Below, in pieces: positions 8,933 to 17,047 of a stretch of 64,000 nucleotides of DNA (position 1 is its first letter; each line of letters begins with the position of its first letter). Source of the stretch: Empedobacter brevis NBRC 14943 = ATCC 43319 (GTDB lineage Bacteria > Bacteroidota > Bacteroidia > Flavobacteriales > Weeksellaceae); the NCBI RefSeq assembly GCF_000382425.1, contig NZ_KB908291.1, positions 62,001 through 126,000 of the forward strand, read 5' to 3'. A program made the position numbers and the translations under genes. The notes under the pieces were generated by a model that did not search any database, was not told the DNA's origin, and worked only from the letters and a program-made list of their open reading frames with translations.

Positions 8933-9316
8933 ATGAAGAATTTATTGAAATTTTTAGCTGTAACATTTTTTGCCTTATTTGTATTTACTGCTTGTAGCGA
9001 TGATGATGATCCGGCAAATAATGACTTTTTTGCAGGAACATACAAAGGAAGTGTCAGCTATAGAGATGGAGATAATACACTTTCTTCTGATAATGGAAGT
9101 GTATTTGTAACAAAGATTGCGAGTGGAACAAAGTATAATTTTGCTTTCTCTAACAGAATTCCGGATTTAAATGGAATTGAGTTTGAGAAAAAAGGAGACA
9201 ATACATTGGTTAGTGTTGGTGCAGATGAAATGTCTTATATTAGAATTGATAGCAATAAGTTAACAATTTTATATACCAGAGACGGTAAAACTTGGACTGC
9301 AAATGCGACAAGATAA
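8933..9316 (+). CDS. Small lipoprotein, paralogue A
   Basis: The 127-residue product has a lipoprotein signal peptide ending in FVFTACSDDDD, so the mature protein should begin at Cys21 and be anchored in a membrane. The acidic stretch after the cysteine resembles the Bacteroidota lipoprotein export signal for surface exposure. The body is predicted beta-rich. It lines up with the next gene along most of its length: GSVFVTK / GTIRVSK, YNFAFSNR / YKFDFELMNR, and the ending YTRDGKTWTANATR / YQDGKRYWLVNAIK. No known family was recognised. Confidence 0.75.
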   Translation: MKNLLKFLAVTFFALFVFTACSDDDDPANNDFFAGTYKGSVSYRDGDNTLSSDNGSVFVTKIASGTKYNFAFSNRIPDLNGIEFEKKGDNTLVSVGADEMSYIRIDSNKLTILYTRDGKTWTANATR

Positions 9317-9342
9317 ATTAATCTAAGTAAATAAAAAGTAGC

Positions 9343-9369
9343 AAGACGTTCAATCTGAACGTCTTTTTT
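9343..9369 (+). terminator. Terminator between the two lipoprotein genes
   Basis: AAGACGTTCA, loop ATC, TGAACGTCTT: a perfect 10-bp stem followed by TTTT. It lies 26 bases after the first lipoprotein stop, so the second gene may have its own promoter. Confidence 0.88.
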
Positions 9370-9407
9370 ATGCAATATTTTACGAATTAAAATGTTAAAT
9401 ATATAAA

Positions 9408-9797
9408 ATGTATCTCATGAGAACGATATTACTGTTAATTTTCGGTTTGATAATTTTATTTTCCTGTAACAATGGAGATGATGTTCAAAATACAGTTTAT
9501 AAGAATGAGTATGGAAGACGGTTTATTATTTTTCAGGATTCTTTAGGGAGTTCGGTCGTAAAAGATAGCGGAACAATAAGAGTTTCGAAGAATAACAACT
9601 TATATAAGTTTGATTTTGAATTGATGAATCGAACTAAAATTGACCCGATTGAAAATATTCAAATGGAAATGACAGGTTCTAATTCTTTGCGCAATATAAA
9701 TTGGACGCCGACAAAATTTATTTTGTTATCGAGAGATAGTATCAATATTTCATATCAGGACGGAAAGAGGTATTGGTTAGTAAATGCAATTAAATAA
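9408..9797 (+). CDS. Small lipoprotein, paralogue B
   Basis: The 129-residue product has a lipoprotein signal (ILLLIFGLIILFSCNNGDD), with the lipid-bearing cysteine near residue 20. Two in-frame starts exist, ATG 9408 and ATG 9417; the second (MRTILLLIFG) gives a more usual signal peptide. The mature part is a diverged tandem copy of the preceding gene (see that entry for aligned segments). Function unknown. Confidence 0.72.
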   Translation: MYLMRTILLLIFGLIILFSCNNGDDVQNTVYKNEYGRRFIIFQDSLGSSVVKDSGTIRVSKNNNLYKFDFELMNRTKIDPIENIQMEMTGSNSLRNINWTPTKFILLSRDSINISYQDGKRYWLVNAIK

Positions 9798-9845
9798 AAA
9801 AACAGAATACTTGATACGGAATAAAATTAGTCCGTGTAAACAAAA

Positions 9846-9870
9846 AAAATCCACTCATTGAGTGGATTTT
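9846..9870. terminator. Bidirectional terminator, lipoprotein B / metK
   Basis: AAAATCCACTCA and TGAGTGGATTTT form a 12-bp perfect dyad around one T, flanked by A and T runs. It separates two convergent genes and can serve both. Confidence 0.88.
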
Positions 9871-9893
9871 AATTTTATATAAAACTCTCTAGA

Positions 9894-11153
9894 TTATAAT
9901 CCGAAAGCTTCTTTAATTTGATCAACAAAGTCTAATTTTTCCCAAGTGAATAATTCAACTTCAACTTCAACAACGTCTTGTCCATTCGCAGATTCAAAAC
10001 GTTTGCTAACAGTTTTAGGTTCTCTACCTAAATGCCCGTAAGAAGCAGTTTCTTTGTAAATAGGGTTTCTTAATTTTAATCTTTGTTCAATAGCAAAAGG
10101 TTTCATATCAAAGATTTCAGAAACTTTTTTAGAAATTTCACCTTCAGTTAAATTTACTTTTTGAGTTCCAAAAGTATTAACCAATAATGAAACTGGAGCA
10201 GCGACTCCAATGGCATAAGATACTTGTACCAAAATTTCTTCTGCAACACCGGCTGCAACTAAGTTTTTCGCAATATGACGAGCTGCATAAGCTGCTGAAC
10301 GATCCACTTTAGAAGGATCCTTCCCAGAGAAAGCACCACCACCGTGTGCACCTTTACCACCATATGTATCTACAATAATTTTACGACCTGTTAATCCGGT
10401 ATCTCCATGAGGACCACCGATGACAAACTTTCCTGTAGGATTGATGTGATAAGTAATGTTTTCTGTAAATAAATCACGTAGATGAACAGGTAACTGTGCT
10501 TTAACACGTGGAATTAAAATACTGATTAAATCATTTGTAATCTTATCTCTCATTGCTTCTTCGTTCGCGAAGTCATCATGCTGAGTAGAAATTACAATGG
10601 TATCAATACGTACAGGTTTATTATCATTATCATATTCAATTGTTACCTGAGATTTTGCATCAGGACGTAGATATGGTAATAAATCTTTTTCGTATTTACG
10701 AATATGTGCCAATTCTTTTAATAAACGATGAGATAAATCCAATGCCAATGGCATATAATTTTCTGTTTCGCTTGTCGCATAACCAAACATCATTCCTTGG
10801 TCTCCGGCTCCTTGTTCTTCCTCAGAACTTCTATCTACACCTTGGTTGATATCAGGAGATTGTTCGTGAATAGCTGATAAAATTCCACAAGAATTAGAAT
10901 CGAACATATATTCACTTTTCGTATAACCAATTTCAGAGATCGTTTCTCTGGCAACACGTTGCAAATCAATGTAAGAGTTCGATTTTACTTCTCCTGCTAA
11001 TACAACTTGTCCGGTTGTTACTAATGTTTCACATGCTACTTTACTTTTTGCATCAAATGCTAAAAAGTGATCTAGAATTGAATCAGAAATTTGATCGGCA
11101 ATTTTATCTGGATGCCCCTCAGAAACTGATTCTGATGTAAATAAATATGACAT
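9894..11153 (-). CDS. metK: S-adenosylmethionine synthetase MetK
   Basis: MetK makes S-adenosylmethionine from methionine and ATP. The 419-residue protein starts [21 protein letters not shown], the exact family N-terminus; a longer open frame from 11228 is rejected because it would translate the riboswitch. Signatures [12 protein letters not shown] and [19 protein letters not shown] are present. The gene is preceded by a SAM-II-like riboswitch and a TATATTTG promoter, so synthesis is probably shut down by the product SAM. Confidence 0.97.
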   Translation of the reverse strand: MSYLFTSESVSEGHPDKIADQISDSILDHFLAFDAKSKVACETLVTTGQVVLAGEVKSNSYIDLQRVARETISEIGYTKSEYMFDSNSCGILSAIHEQSPDINQGVDRSSEEEQGAGDQGMMFGYATSETENYMPLALDLSHRLLKELAHIRKYEKDLLPYLRPDAKSQVTIEYDNDNKPVRIDTIVISTQHDDFANEEAMRDKITNDLISILIPRVKAQLPVHLRDLFTENITYHINPTGKFVIGGPHGDTGLTGRKIIVDTYGGKGAHGGGAFSGKDPSKVDRSAAYAARHIAKNLVAAGVAEEILVQVSYAIGVAAPVSLLVNTFGTQKVNLTEGEISKKVSEIFDMKPFAIEQRLKLRNPIYKETASYGHLGREPKTVSKRFESANGQDVVEVEVELFTWEKLDFVDQIKEAFGL

Positions 11154-11194
11154 TTCTATATTTTTTTGATAAAAGAGGGGAGGAAACAACTGAA

Positions 11195-11250
11195 GTCCTG
11201 TTTTAGCAATTGTTTTATGAGGTTGCAATCAGTCAAATCTTTCCTCTTGA
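11195..11250 (-). ncRNA. SAM-II (SAM-alpha) riboswitch of metK
   Basis: Read on the minus strand, the leader contains GAGG...CCTC as stem P1, the conserved GATTTG directly after the 5' strand, ATTGCAACC before the 3' strand, then ATAAAACAATTGCTAAAACAGG, matching the SAM-II pattern with GCTAAA followed by GG. Pseudoknot pairing is seen between CTG-ATTG in the loop and CAAT/CAG in the 3' segment. SAM-II is known from Alphaproteobacteria and Bacteroidota, often before methionine or SAM genes. The aptamer ends about 44 bases before the metK ATG and begins a few bases after the expected transcription start. Confidence 0.87.
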
Positions 11251-11260
11251 TTTTCGAGTC

Positions 11261-11268
11261 CAAATATA
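11261..11268 (-). promoter_or_regulatory. -7 promoter element of metK
   Basis: TATATTTG on the minus strand fits TANNTTTG and places the transcript start just before the riboswitch. No -33 TTG was found at the usual distance. Confidence 0.6.
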
Positions 11269-11475
11269 CAATGAATAAAATGAATAAAGAAAGAAAATGA
11301 GCAAATATTAATCTACTAATTTTATAGAGTATTTAGAAGAGACGAAATAAATAGAATGAATAAAGTTAAATTTAATAAAAAATAAAGTTATTTTCTAACT
11401 TCTTTTAATTTTTAATGTGTTTTTAGATTATTATTCAAAATAATAATATTACTTTAGAAAAAAATTAATTATAAG

Positions 11476-11937
11476 ATGAAGTTTGACACTCTCGATCAGC
11501 AATTGCTGATGCACCTACAAGAAAATAGTAAAATTACGTACAAAGAGCTATCAGATAAGCTCAATTTATCTTCTACCGCGATTCATGAAAGAATTAAAAA
11601 GCTAGAGAAATCAGGAATCATTTCAAAATACGTTGCGCTTGTTAACAGAAGACTGATCAATAAAGAACTCTTGGTTTTTAGTCATATCAAATTACAACAA
11701 CACTCTGCAGATAATATACGGGTATTTGAAACTGAAATTCAAAATCTAAAAGAAGTACAAGCTTGCTTTCACGTCAGTGGTGATTATGATTATATTGTAA
11801 AAATGTCTTTTGAAAATATGGACGAATACCGAGATTTTATGGTTAATAAATTAACAACTATAAATGTAATTGGTAGTACGCACAGTACTTTTGTAATAGG
11901 AGATGTCAAAGATGACACAGCTTATCAATTATTATAG
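11476..11937 (+). CDS. Lrp/AsnC-family transcriptional regulator
   Basis: The 153-residue protein has the Lrp layout: an N-terminal winged helix-turn-helix (about 5-60; ITYKELSDKLNLSSTAIHER, then IKKLEKSGII) and a C-terminal RAM ligand domain (about 65-150; VQACFHVSGDYDYIVKMSF). Such proteins sense amino acids and control amino-acid metabolism. It diverges from metK and is followed 57 bases later by msrA; both neighbours concern methionine, which makes a methionine-linked ligand tempting, but that is inference only. Confidence 0.92.
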   Translation: MKFDTLDQQLLMHLQENSKITYKELSDKLNLSSTAIHERIKKLEKSGIISKYVALVNRRLINKELLVFSHIKLQQHSADNIRVFETEIQNLKEVQACFHVSGDYDYIVKMSFENMDEYRDFMVNKLTTINVIGSTHSTFVIGDVKDDTAYQLL

Positions 11938-11994
11938 AAAAGAGTTCTGGAAAAACGTTTTTTATTTAAATTGCATTAGAAAAATTTAATAGAT

Positions 11995-12528
11995 ATGAGT
12001 AAGGAAGTAGCTATTCTAGGAGCTGGTTGTTTTTGGTGTGTTGAAGGAATATACAATTCGATAAATGGGGTAGAAAAGGCTGTTTCCGGATTTGCAGGAG
12101 GAAATGTTGAACATCCAACTTATCGTCAAGTTTGTGATACAGATACAAATCACGCGGAAGTGGTAGAAATTACTTTTGACAATGAAGTGATTTCATACAA
12201 AGAATTATTAGAAATTTTTTGGAACATTCATAATCCTACACAATTAAATAGGCAAGGAAATGATATTGGAACACAATATCGGTCAAGTATTTTTTACACG
12301 TCGGATGAACAAAAAAAGCAAGCGGAAGAATCGTTGAAAGAATTTGATAACGGATCATTATATGAGGATAAATTTGTGACAACTATAGAGCCATTGGATA
12401 AATTTTGGTCGGCAGAAGATTATCACCAAGGCTATTATAACGAAAATCCGGATCAACCCTATTGTTCGGCTGTTGTCGGACCAAAAATTGCAAAGTTTAA
12501 ATCAAAGTTCAAACCGATTTTAAAATAA
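11995..12528 (+). CDS. msrA: Peptide methionine sulfoxide reductase MsrA
   Basis: MsrA reduces the S-epimer of methionine sulfoxide in oxidised proteins. The catalytic motif GCFWC is at residues 11-15, followed by VEGIYNSINGVEKAVSGFAGG; GTQYRSSIFY and DYHQGYY are also typical. The motif has two cysteines (GCFWC rather than GCFWG). At 177 residues it is a single-domain MsrA with no MsrB fusion. No export signal is visible, so it acts in the cytoplasm. A strong terminator follows. Confidence 0.96.
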   Translation: MSKEVAILGAGCFWCVEGIYNSINGVEKAVSGFAGGNVEHPTYRQVCDTDTNHAEVVEITFDNEVISYKELLEIFWNIHNPTQLNRQGNDIGTQYRSSIFYTSDEQKKQAEESLKEFDNGSLYEDKFVTTIEPLDKFWSAEDYHQGYYNENPDQPYCSAVVGPKIAKFKSKFKPILK

Positions 12529-12530
12529 AA

Positions 12531-12556
12531 AAAGCGCTCTATTTTGAGCGCTTTAT
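12531..12556. terminator. Bidirectional terminator, msrA / helicase
   Basis: AAAGCGCTC and GAGCGCTTT form a 9-bp stem around a six-base loop, with an A run on the left and a T-rich stretch on the right. It lies between convergent genes. Confidence 0.85.
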
Positions 12557-12557
12557 A

Positions 12558-13913
12558 TTATTTACCTTTTTTTCTTGCTTTTGCTTTCTGTTTTTGCTGT
12601 CCGCGGTTTTTAGGTTTCGATTTTGGTGGCTTACGTTTTGTAGGACCTCCTAGATTCACCTTTTTATTTTTGTCTTTTTTCTCGTGAAATGCCGCTCCTC
12701 GTTCTTCAACTTTTACAGTTGTAAGAGCTTTCATTTTGATGACATCTTTTTCAAACTCTCTTTTAACCGGGTTAATTTTCACTTCATTTTCAGGAAAAGG
12801 AATTTCTTCAATCTCTTTATTCATTAAAGATTCGATAGCGTCTAAAGATTCAATTTCTTTTTCAGAAAAATAAGAAATAGCTTCACCTTTTTTATCTGCA
12901 CGACCTGTACGTCCAATTCTGTGAATGTATTGTTCCGGGACTTCAGGAATTTCGAAATTGATAACGTGTGTTACATCCGGAATATCCAAACCACGTGCCA
13001 TAATATCGGTGGTGATAATTCCGCGATATTCATCTCTGGAAAAGGCTTCCATCGTTCTTAAACGATAATTTTGAGATTTATTCGAGTGAATAACTCCAAA
13101 TTCATCGGGATAAACTTCATCTAAATGATTGAAAATTAAATCTGCATGTTTTTTATTATTTGCAAAAACCAGAATTTTCTCAAATTTTGCTTTATCTTCT
13201 AACTGATGAACAATTAAATTCAATTTTGTATTGAAATTTTCAACAGCAATAGCTGTCTGTGAAATTTTTTCCAATGGCGTTCCGGAACGTGCCAATGAAA
13301 TTTCAATAGGGTTTTTGAAATATTCGTGCAGCATATCATCTACTTGATCGGTCATCGTAGCCGAAAATAGAATATTTTGACGTTTTTCACTCATCATGGT
13401 AAATAAATGAATCAACTGTGGACGAAAACCTAAACTTAACATTTCGTCAAATTCATCAACCACCAGCTTTTTCATTTCTTTAAATGACAATACATTATCA
13501 ATGGCTAAATCTAGTACACGTCCAGGTGTACCAACAAGAATGTCTAATCCTTCGTAAACCAATAATTTTTGTGTATTGATGTTTACACCACCGTAAATTC
13601 CAAGAACTCTGACATTGATAAATTCTGTTAATTGCTCTAAAATATCGGTTACCTGAACAACTAATTCGCGTGTCGGAACCAAGATAACAATCTTTGGTTG
13701 ATTCGTTTTAGAATATTGATAGGTATTCAACAAAGGCAGTAAATAAGCCATTGTTTTACCAGTACCTGTTTGAGCAATTCCCATTATATCACGTCCGGAA
13801 AGAATCGGTTTGAATGATTTTTCTTGAATTGGAGTAGGGGTTGTGATATTCAACTTTTCTAAAGCTGAATTCAATTGTTTTGTTAATTCGAAATCCGCGA
13901 ATGTAGCTTTCAT
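12558..13913 (-). CDS. DEAD-box-type ATP-dependent RNA helicase (motif II reads DEFD)
   Basis: The 451-residue protein has the Q motif (TPTPIQEKSF), motif I (AQTGTGKT), Ia (PTREL), TPGRVLDL, motif II, SAT, motif V (TDIMARGLDIPDVTH) and VI (HRIGRTGRADKKG) in order, then a lysine-rich tail (about 395-451) likely to bind RNA. It fits the RhlE-like group that remodels rRNA or mRNA. Motif II reads DEFD instead of DEAD; the two acidic residues needed for magnesium and ATP hydrolysis remain. A -7 element abuts the start codon. Confidence 0.93.
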   Translation of the reverse strand: MKATFADFELTKQLNSALEKLNITTPTPIQEKSFKPILSGRDIMGIAQTGTGKTMAYLLPLLNTYQYSKTNQPKIVILVPTRELVVQVTDILEQLTEFINVRVLGIYGGVNINTQKLLVYEGLDILVGTPGRVLDLAIDNVLSFKEMKKLVVDEFDEMLSLGFRPQLIHLFTMMSEKRQNILFSATMTDQVDDMLHEYFKNPIEISLARSGTPLEKISQTAIAVENFNTKLNLIVHQLEDKAKFEKILVFANNKKHADLIFNHLDEVYPDEFGVIHSNKSQNYRLRTMEAFSRDEYRGIITTDIMARGLDIPDVTHVINFEIPEVPEQYIHRIGRTGRADKKGEAISYFSEKEIESLDAIESLMNKEIEEIPFPENEVKINPVKREFEKDVIKMKALTTVKVEERGAAFHEKKDKNKKVNLGGPTKRKPPKSKPKNRGQQKQKAKARKKGK

Positions 13914-13917
13914 TTTG

Positions 13918-13925
13918 CAAAGATA
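13918..13925 (-). promoter_or_regulatory. -7 promoter element of the helicase gene
   Basis: TATCTTTG on the minus strand fits TANNTTTG and ends four bases before the ATG at 13913, so the mRNA is probably leaderless. Confidence 0.5.
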
Positions 13926-13987
13926 AGTTTTCTTGATGACTTCTTAAAAACTCAATGAGCAATCCGTTTAAATTCGTCTAAACTTTG

Positions 13988-13995
13988 TACTTTTG
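13988..13995 (+). promoter_or_regulatory. -7 promoter element of argS
   Basis: TACTTTTG fits TANNTTTG and lies 27 bases before the argS ATG at 14023. No TTG is present at the -33 position. Confidence 0.5.
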
Positions 13996-14022
13996 CATTT
14001 CGATTAAGTAAAAAGGAATAAA

Positions 14023-15795
14023 ATGAGTTTAAAACAATACATCACACAAAATGTTTTAGAAGCGATTCAAAACGTTTATCAAATCACTCTTGAATCTGTT
14101 GAAATTCAGTTTACGAGGAAAGAGTTTGAAGGTGATTATACGTTGGTTGTTTTCCCATTAATTAGAACTTTAAAAGGTAAACCAGAAGAAATCGGTACTA
14201 AAATCGGTGAAAATTTGGTTGAAAATAATAAAATTACGGCATTTAATGTGGTAAAAGGTTTCTTGAATATGAGCTTAAGTTCGACAGAATTTTTACAAAA
14301 TTTTGCTAAAAATGCTCAAAACAACGATTTTGGAATTACAAAAGTTGACGAAAATTCGAGAACTGTAATGGTGGAATATTCTTCTCCTAATACAAATAAA
14401 CCTTTGCATTTGGGACATGTACGTAACAATTTGCTAGGTTTTTCAGTTTCTCAAATTATTGAAGCAGCTGGAAATAATGTCATTAAAACACAAATTATCA
14501 ACGATCGTGGGATTCACATTTGTAAATCGATGATTGCTTGGGAAAAATTTGGAAATGGAGAAACACCGGCATCTGCTAATATGAAAGGCGACCATTTGGT
14601 GGGTAAATATTATGTAGAATTTGACAAACATTATCGCCAGGAAATCAAAGAACTAGAAGCGCAAGGAAAAACAGAAGATGAAGCGAAGAAAGAAGCGCCA
14701 ATTTTCTTAGAAGCGCAGGAAATGTTGCGTCAATGGGAAGCGCATGATCCGAAGGTAATTGAGCTTTGGCAAAAAATGAACGGTTGGGTATACGATGGTT
14801 TTGCAAAAACATATCAACGACTTGGTGTTGCTTTTGACGAATATTTATACGAATCGAATACGTATATTTTAGGAAAAGACATTGTTGAAGAAGGTTTAAA
14901 TAAAGGTATTTTCTATAAGAGAGAAGATGGTTCTGTTTGGATCGATTTGACAGCAGAGGGATTAGACGAAAAGTTAGTCTTACGTTCAGACGGAACGTCT
15001 GTTTACATCACACAAGATTTAGGAACAGCAGTCGAGCGTTTCAAAAATAACCCGACTTTAGAAGAATTAACTTACGTTGTTGGGAATGAACAAGATTATC
15101 ATTTTAAAGTATTGTTCTTGATTTTGAAAAAATTAGGTTATGCTTGGGCAGATGCTTTACATCATTTATCGTATGGAATGGTTGATTTGCCAAACGGGAA
15201 AATGAAATCTCGTGAAGGAACTGTTGTTGATGCTGATGAATTGATGGAAGATGTCTATGCGACAGCCAAAGAAATTTCGGAAGAGTTAGGAAAGTTAGAT
15301 GGTTTATCAGAAGCAGAGAAATCTAATTTATATGAAACAATTGCGATGGGAGCTTTGAAATACTACATTTTAAAAGTAGATCCTAAAAAGCGTATTTTAT
15401 TTGATCCGAAAGAATCGGTAGATTTTAATGGTAACACAGGACCATTTATTCAATATACTTTTGCGCGTATTCAATCTTTATTAAGAAAAGAATCTCCAAA
15501 AGAATTTGAGATTAATTCAATCGAACTGAATGATGCGGAAAAAGAGATTATTCGTGCATTGTATGATTTTGAAGACACAATTGAAAAGGCTGCAGTAGAA
15601 ATGAGCCCGGCGTTGATTGCGAATTATGTTTACGAATTGGTGAAATTATTTAATTCGTTCTATCAAAACAATCCGATTTTGAAAAATGAAGATGAAAATG
15701 TGAAAAATTTCCGTTTATATTTATCTCAATGGGTTGCCAATACAATTCAGAATTCATTACGTTTATTAGGAATTGGTGTTCCGGAAAGAATGTAA
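14023..15795 (+). CDS. argS: Arginyl-tRNA synthetase
   Basis: ArgS charges tRNA-Arg. The 590-residue class I synthetase shows an N-terminal additional domain (1-110), EYSSPNTNKPLHLGHVRNN with the HIGH-type motif near 125, the KMSKS counterpart KMKSREGT near 395, and a C-terminal DALR anticodon-binding domain (about 470-590). Length and order are normal. It is transcribed alone from a promoter shared as a divergent region with the helicase gene. Confidence 0.97.
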   Translation: MSLKQYITQNVLEAIQNVYQITLESVEIQFTRKEFEGDYTLVVFPLIRTLKGKPEEIGTKIGENLVENNKITAFNVVKGFLNMSLSSTEFLQNFAKNAQNNDFGITKVDENSRTVMVEYSSPNTNKPLHLGHVRNNLLGFSVSQIIEAAGNNVIKTQIINDRGIHICKSMIAWEKFGNGETPASANMKGDHLVGKYYVEFDKHYRQEIKELEAQGKTEDEAKKEAPIFLEAQEMLRQWEAHDPKVIELWQKMNGWVYDGFAKTYQRLGVAFDEYLYESNTYILGKDIVEEGLNKGIFYKREDGSVWIDLTAEGLDEKLVLRSDGTSVYITQDLGTAVERFKNNPTLEELTYVVGNEQDYHFKVLFLILKKLGYAWADALHHLSYGMVDLPNGKMKSREGTVVDADELMEDVYATAKEISEELGKLDGLSEAEKSNLYETIAMGALKYYILKVDPKKRILFDPKESVDFNGNTGPFIQYTFARIQSLLRKESPKEFEINSIELNDAEKEIIRALYDFEDTIEKAAVEMSPALIANYVYELVKLFNSFYQNNPILKNEDENVKNFRLYLSQWVANTIQNSLRLLGIGVPERM

Positions 15796-15805
15796 TTACC
15801 ATATT

Positions 15806-15867
15806 AAACTAAATAAAATGAAAATGCCACATCAAAAAAGATGTGGCATTTTCATTTTATTTAGTTT
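15806..15867. terminator. 28-bp perfect inverted repeat between argS and a barrel gene
   Basis: Arms 15806-15833 and 15840-15867 are exact reverse complements of 28 bases around a six-A loop. The GC-richer top (ATGCCACATC) sits on an AT stem. It lies between two convergent genes and should end transcription from both sides. Confidence 0.88.
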
Positions 15868-15872
15868 GTGCT

Positions 15873-16424
15873 TTAAAATTTGTATGAAACACCCGCATTT
15901 AAAATACCGTTGTAACCAAATCCTGCTTCGCAAAACACACCGATGTTTTTACCATAGTAAACACCAATTGGGCTCACTTGATAAGCCAAGCTCCCAAAAG
16001 AACTTTTATCGTTATCTGTTTTGTTGTTGTAATTTGCATAACCCAATCCTGCATTTCCATACAATTGAAATTTTTCTTTTGCGATGTAATTGTATTTTCC
16101 ATTCGCCATCACCCCAAAAACATTCCATGTAGATTTTCCACTCGGATCTTTATAAGTTACCTTACTTTGACTCCAGAAGCCAGATGCTCCAACAGAAAAC
16201 CGATTGTTAATCATATAGCGGTAAGTTGCATTAATAGCACCGCTTCCACTAATATGATCCGATTTTCTTCCGGCAATTCCCATTAAAACGCCATCATTAA
16301 TAAGAGTTCCGAATTCCTGAACAGGTGCTATTCCGTATCCTACACTAATTTCGTGTTTAGAAGAAGTTTGTGCAAATACTGAGGTTGTGATGGTAGACAT
16401 TAAGATAAGTAATGATTTTTTCAT
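15873..16424 (-). CDS. Small outer-membrane beta-barrel protein
   Basis: The 183-residue protein has a signal peptide (MKKSLLILMSTITTSVFAQ) and a body of alternating strands rich in Gly, Tyr and Asn (ISVGYGIAPVQ, YGNAGLGYANYNNK, GIFCEAGFGYNG-like strands), ending in VSYKF. A final phenylalanine in an amphipathic strand is the typical barrel-assembly signal. The pattern fits an eight-stranded OmpW/OmpX-like barrel of the porin-family type. No specific role can be inferred. It is monocistronic. Confidence 0.8.
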   Translation of the reverse strand: MKKSLLILMSTITTSVFAQTSSKHEISVGYGIAPVQEFGTLINDGVLMGIAGRKSDHISGSGAINATYRYMINNRFSVGASGFWSQSKVTYKDPSGKSTWNVFGVMANGKYNYIAKEKFQLYGNAGLGYANYNNKTDNDKSSFGSLAYQVSPIGVYYGKNIGVFCEAGFGYNGILNAGVSYKF

Positions 16425-16828
16425 GTATAAATAATTTAAAAATTAATAAATTTGCTCTTATTTATCAAAAAGTGTACCAAAAAAAGTCTCAATGTAATTC
16501 TTTTAGTCTAGAATAAAAACAGATTACTCGAAAGTTGATTAATCTTTTTCATTAAGGATTCTATTCAACCTCCTTTCAATCGCTATAATTATAGATATCC
16601 AAGAGAAGTTGCTGTTTTAGTTCTTTATATGTTATACCTGTATTTTGCTTTTTTAGTTATGATAAGAGTAAACCTTTATCCTGTTTCTTTACATTTTCAA
16701 AAACATTAATAAAATTTTAAAAATCTAAAACTTTTTGAGATAGTATTTACCTTTTCTATCATATCCAGTAAACTGAGTTGATTTTTCTGTTACAAGATGT
16801 AAATAAATTTAACCGCTTCAGGGATCGC
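16425..16828. other. Intergenic region without a recognised gene
   Basis: About 400 AT-rich bases upstream of the barrel gene and downstream of the 72-codon frame. I see no open frame with coding character, no hairpin terminator and no convincing TANNTTTG/TTG pair. Confidence 0.5.
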
Positions 16829-17047
16829 TTACCTCCAGCCATCTTCTTCCTTCAAAACAGGACGGTCGTAACGAATTTTTCCATCTTTAAATAAAATAGA
16901 GAAAGAAAAATTGAGATCATAACGACGTGTAGTTTTTCCTATTTCAATGACAGTGTTTTTTTGTTTTATGGTAATGGCATTTTCTACATAAGTTGTAAAA
17001 GAAATACTTTCTCCGACGACAACATTTATATTTTCTTGGTTATCCAA
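16829..17047 (-). pseudogene. Small open frame, probable gene remnant
   Basis: The frame of 72 codons overlaps the end of the methyltransferase gene by 22 bases. It has no ATG; the only initiator is a TTG at 17047, and upstream it runs open to a TGA inside the methyltransferase gene. The sequence (IEIGKTTRRYDLNFSFSILF, then KDGKIRYDRPVLKEEDGWR) has the look of a beta-sheet piece of a larger protein. A truncated remnant is the simplest reading, but a genuine small gene with a TTG start and translational coupling is possible. Confidence 0.35.

Noticed and set aside
11154-11228. N-terminal extension of MetK by 25 codons
   Set aside because: The extension would translate part of the riboswitch; the family N-terminus [17 protein letters not shown] fits ATG 11153 exactly.
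11195-11250. SAM-I (S-box) riboswitch
   Set aside because: The element is too short and lacks the four-way junction; the GATTTG and GCTAAA motifs fit SAM-II.
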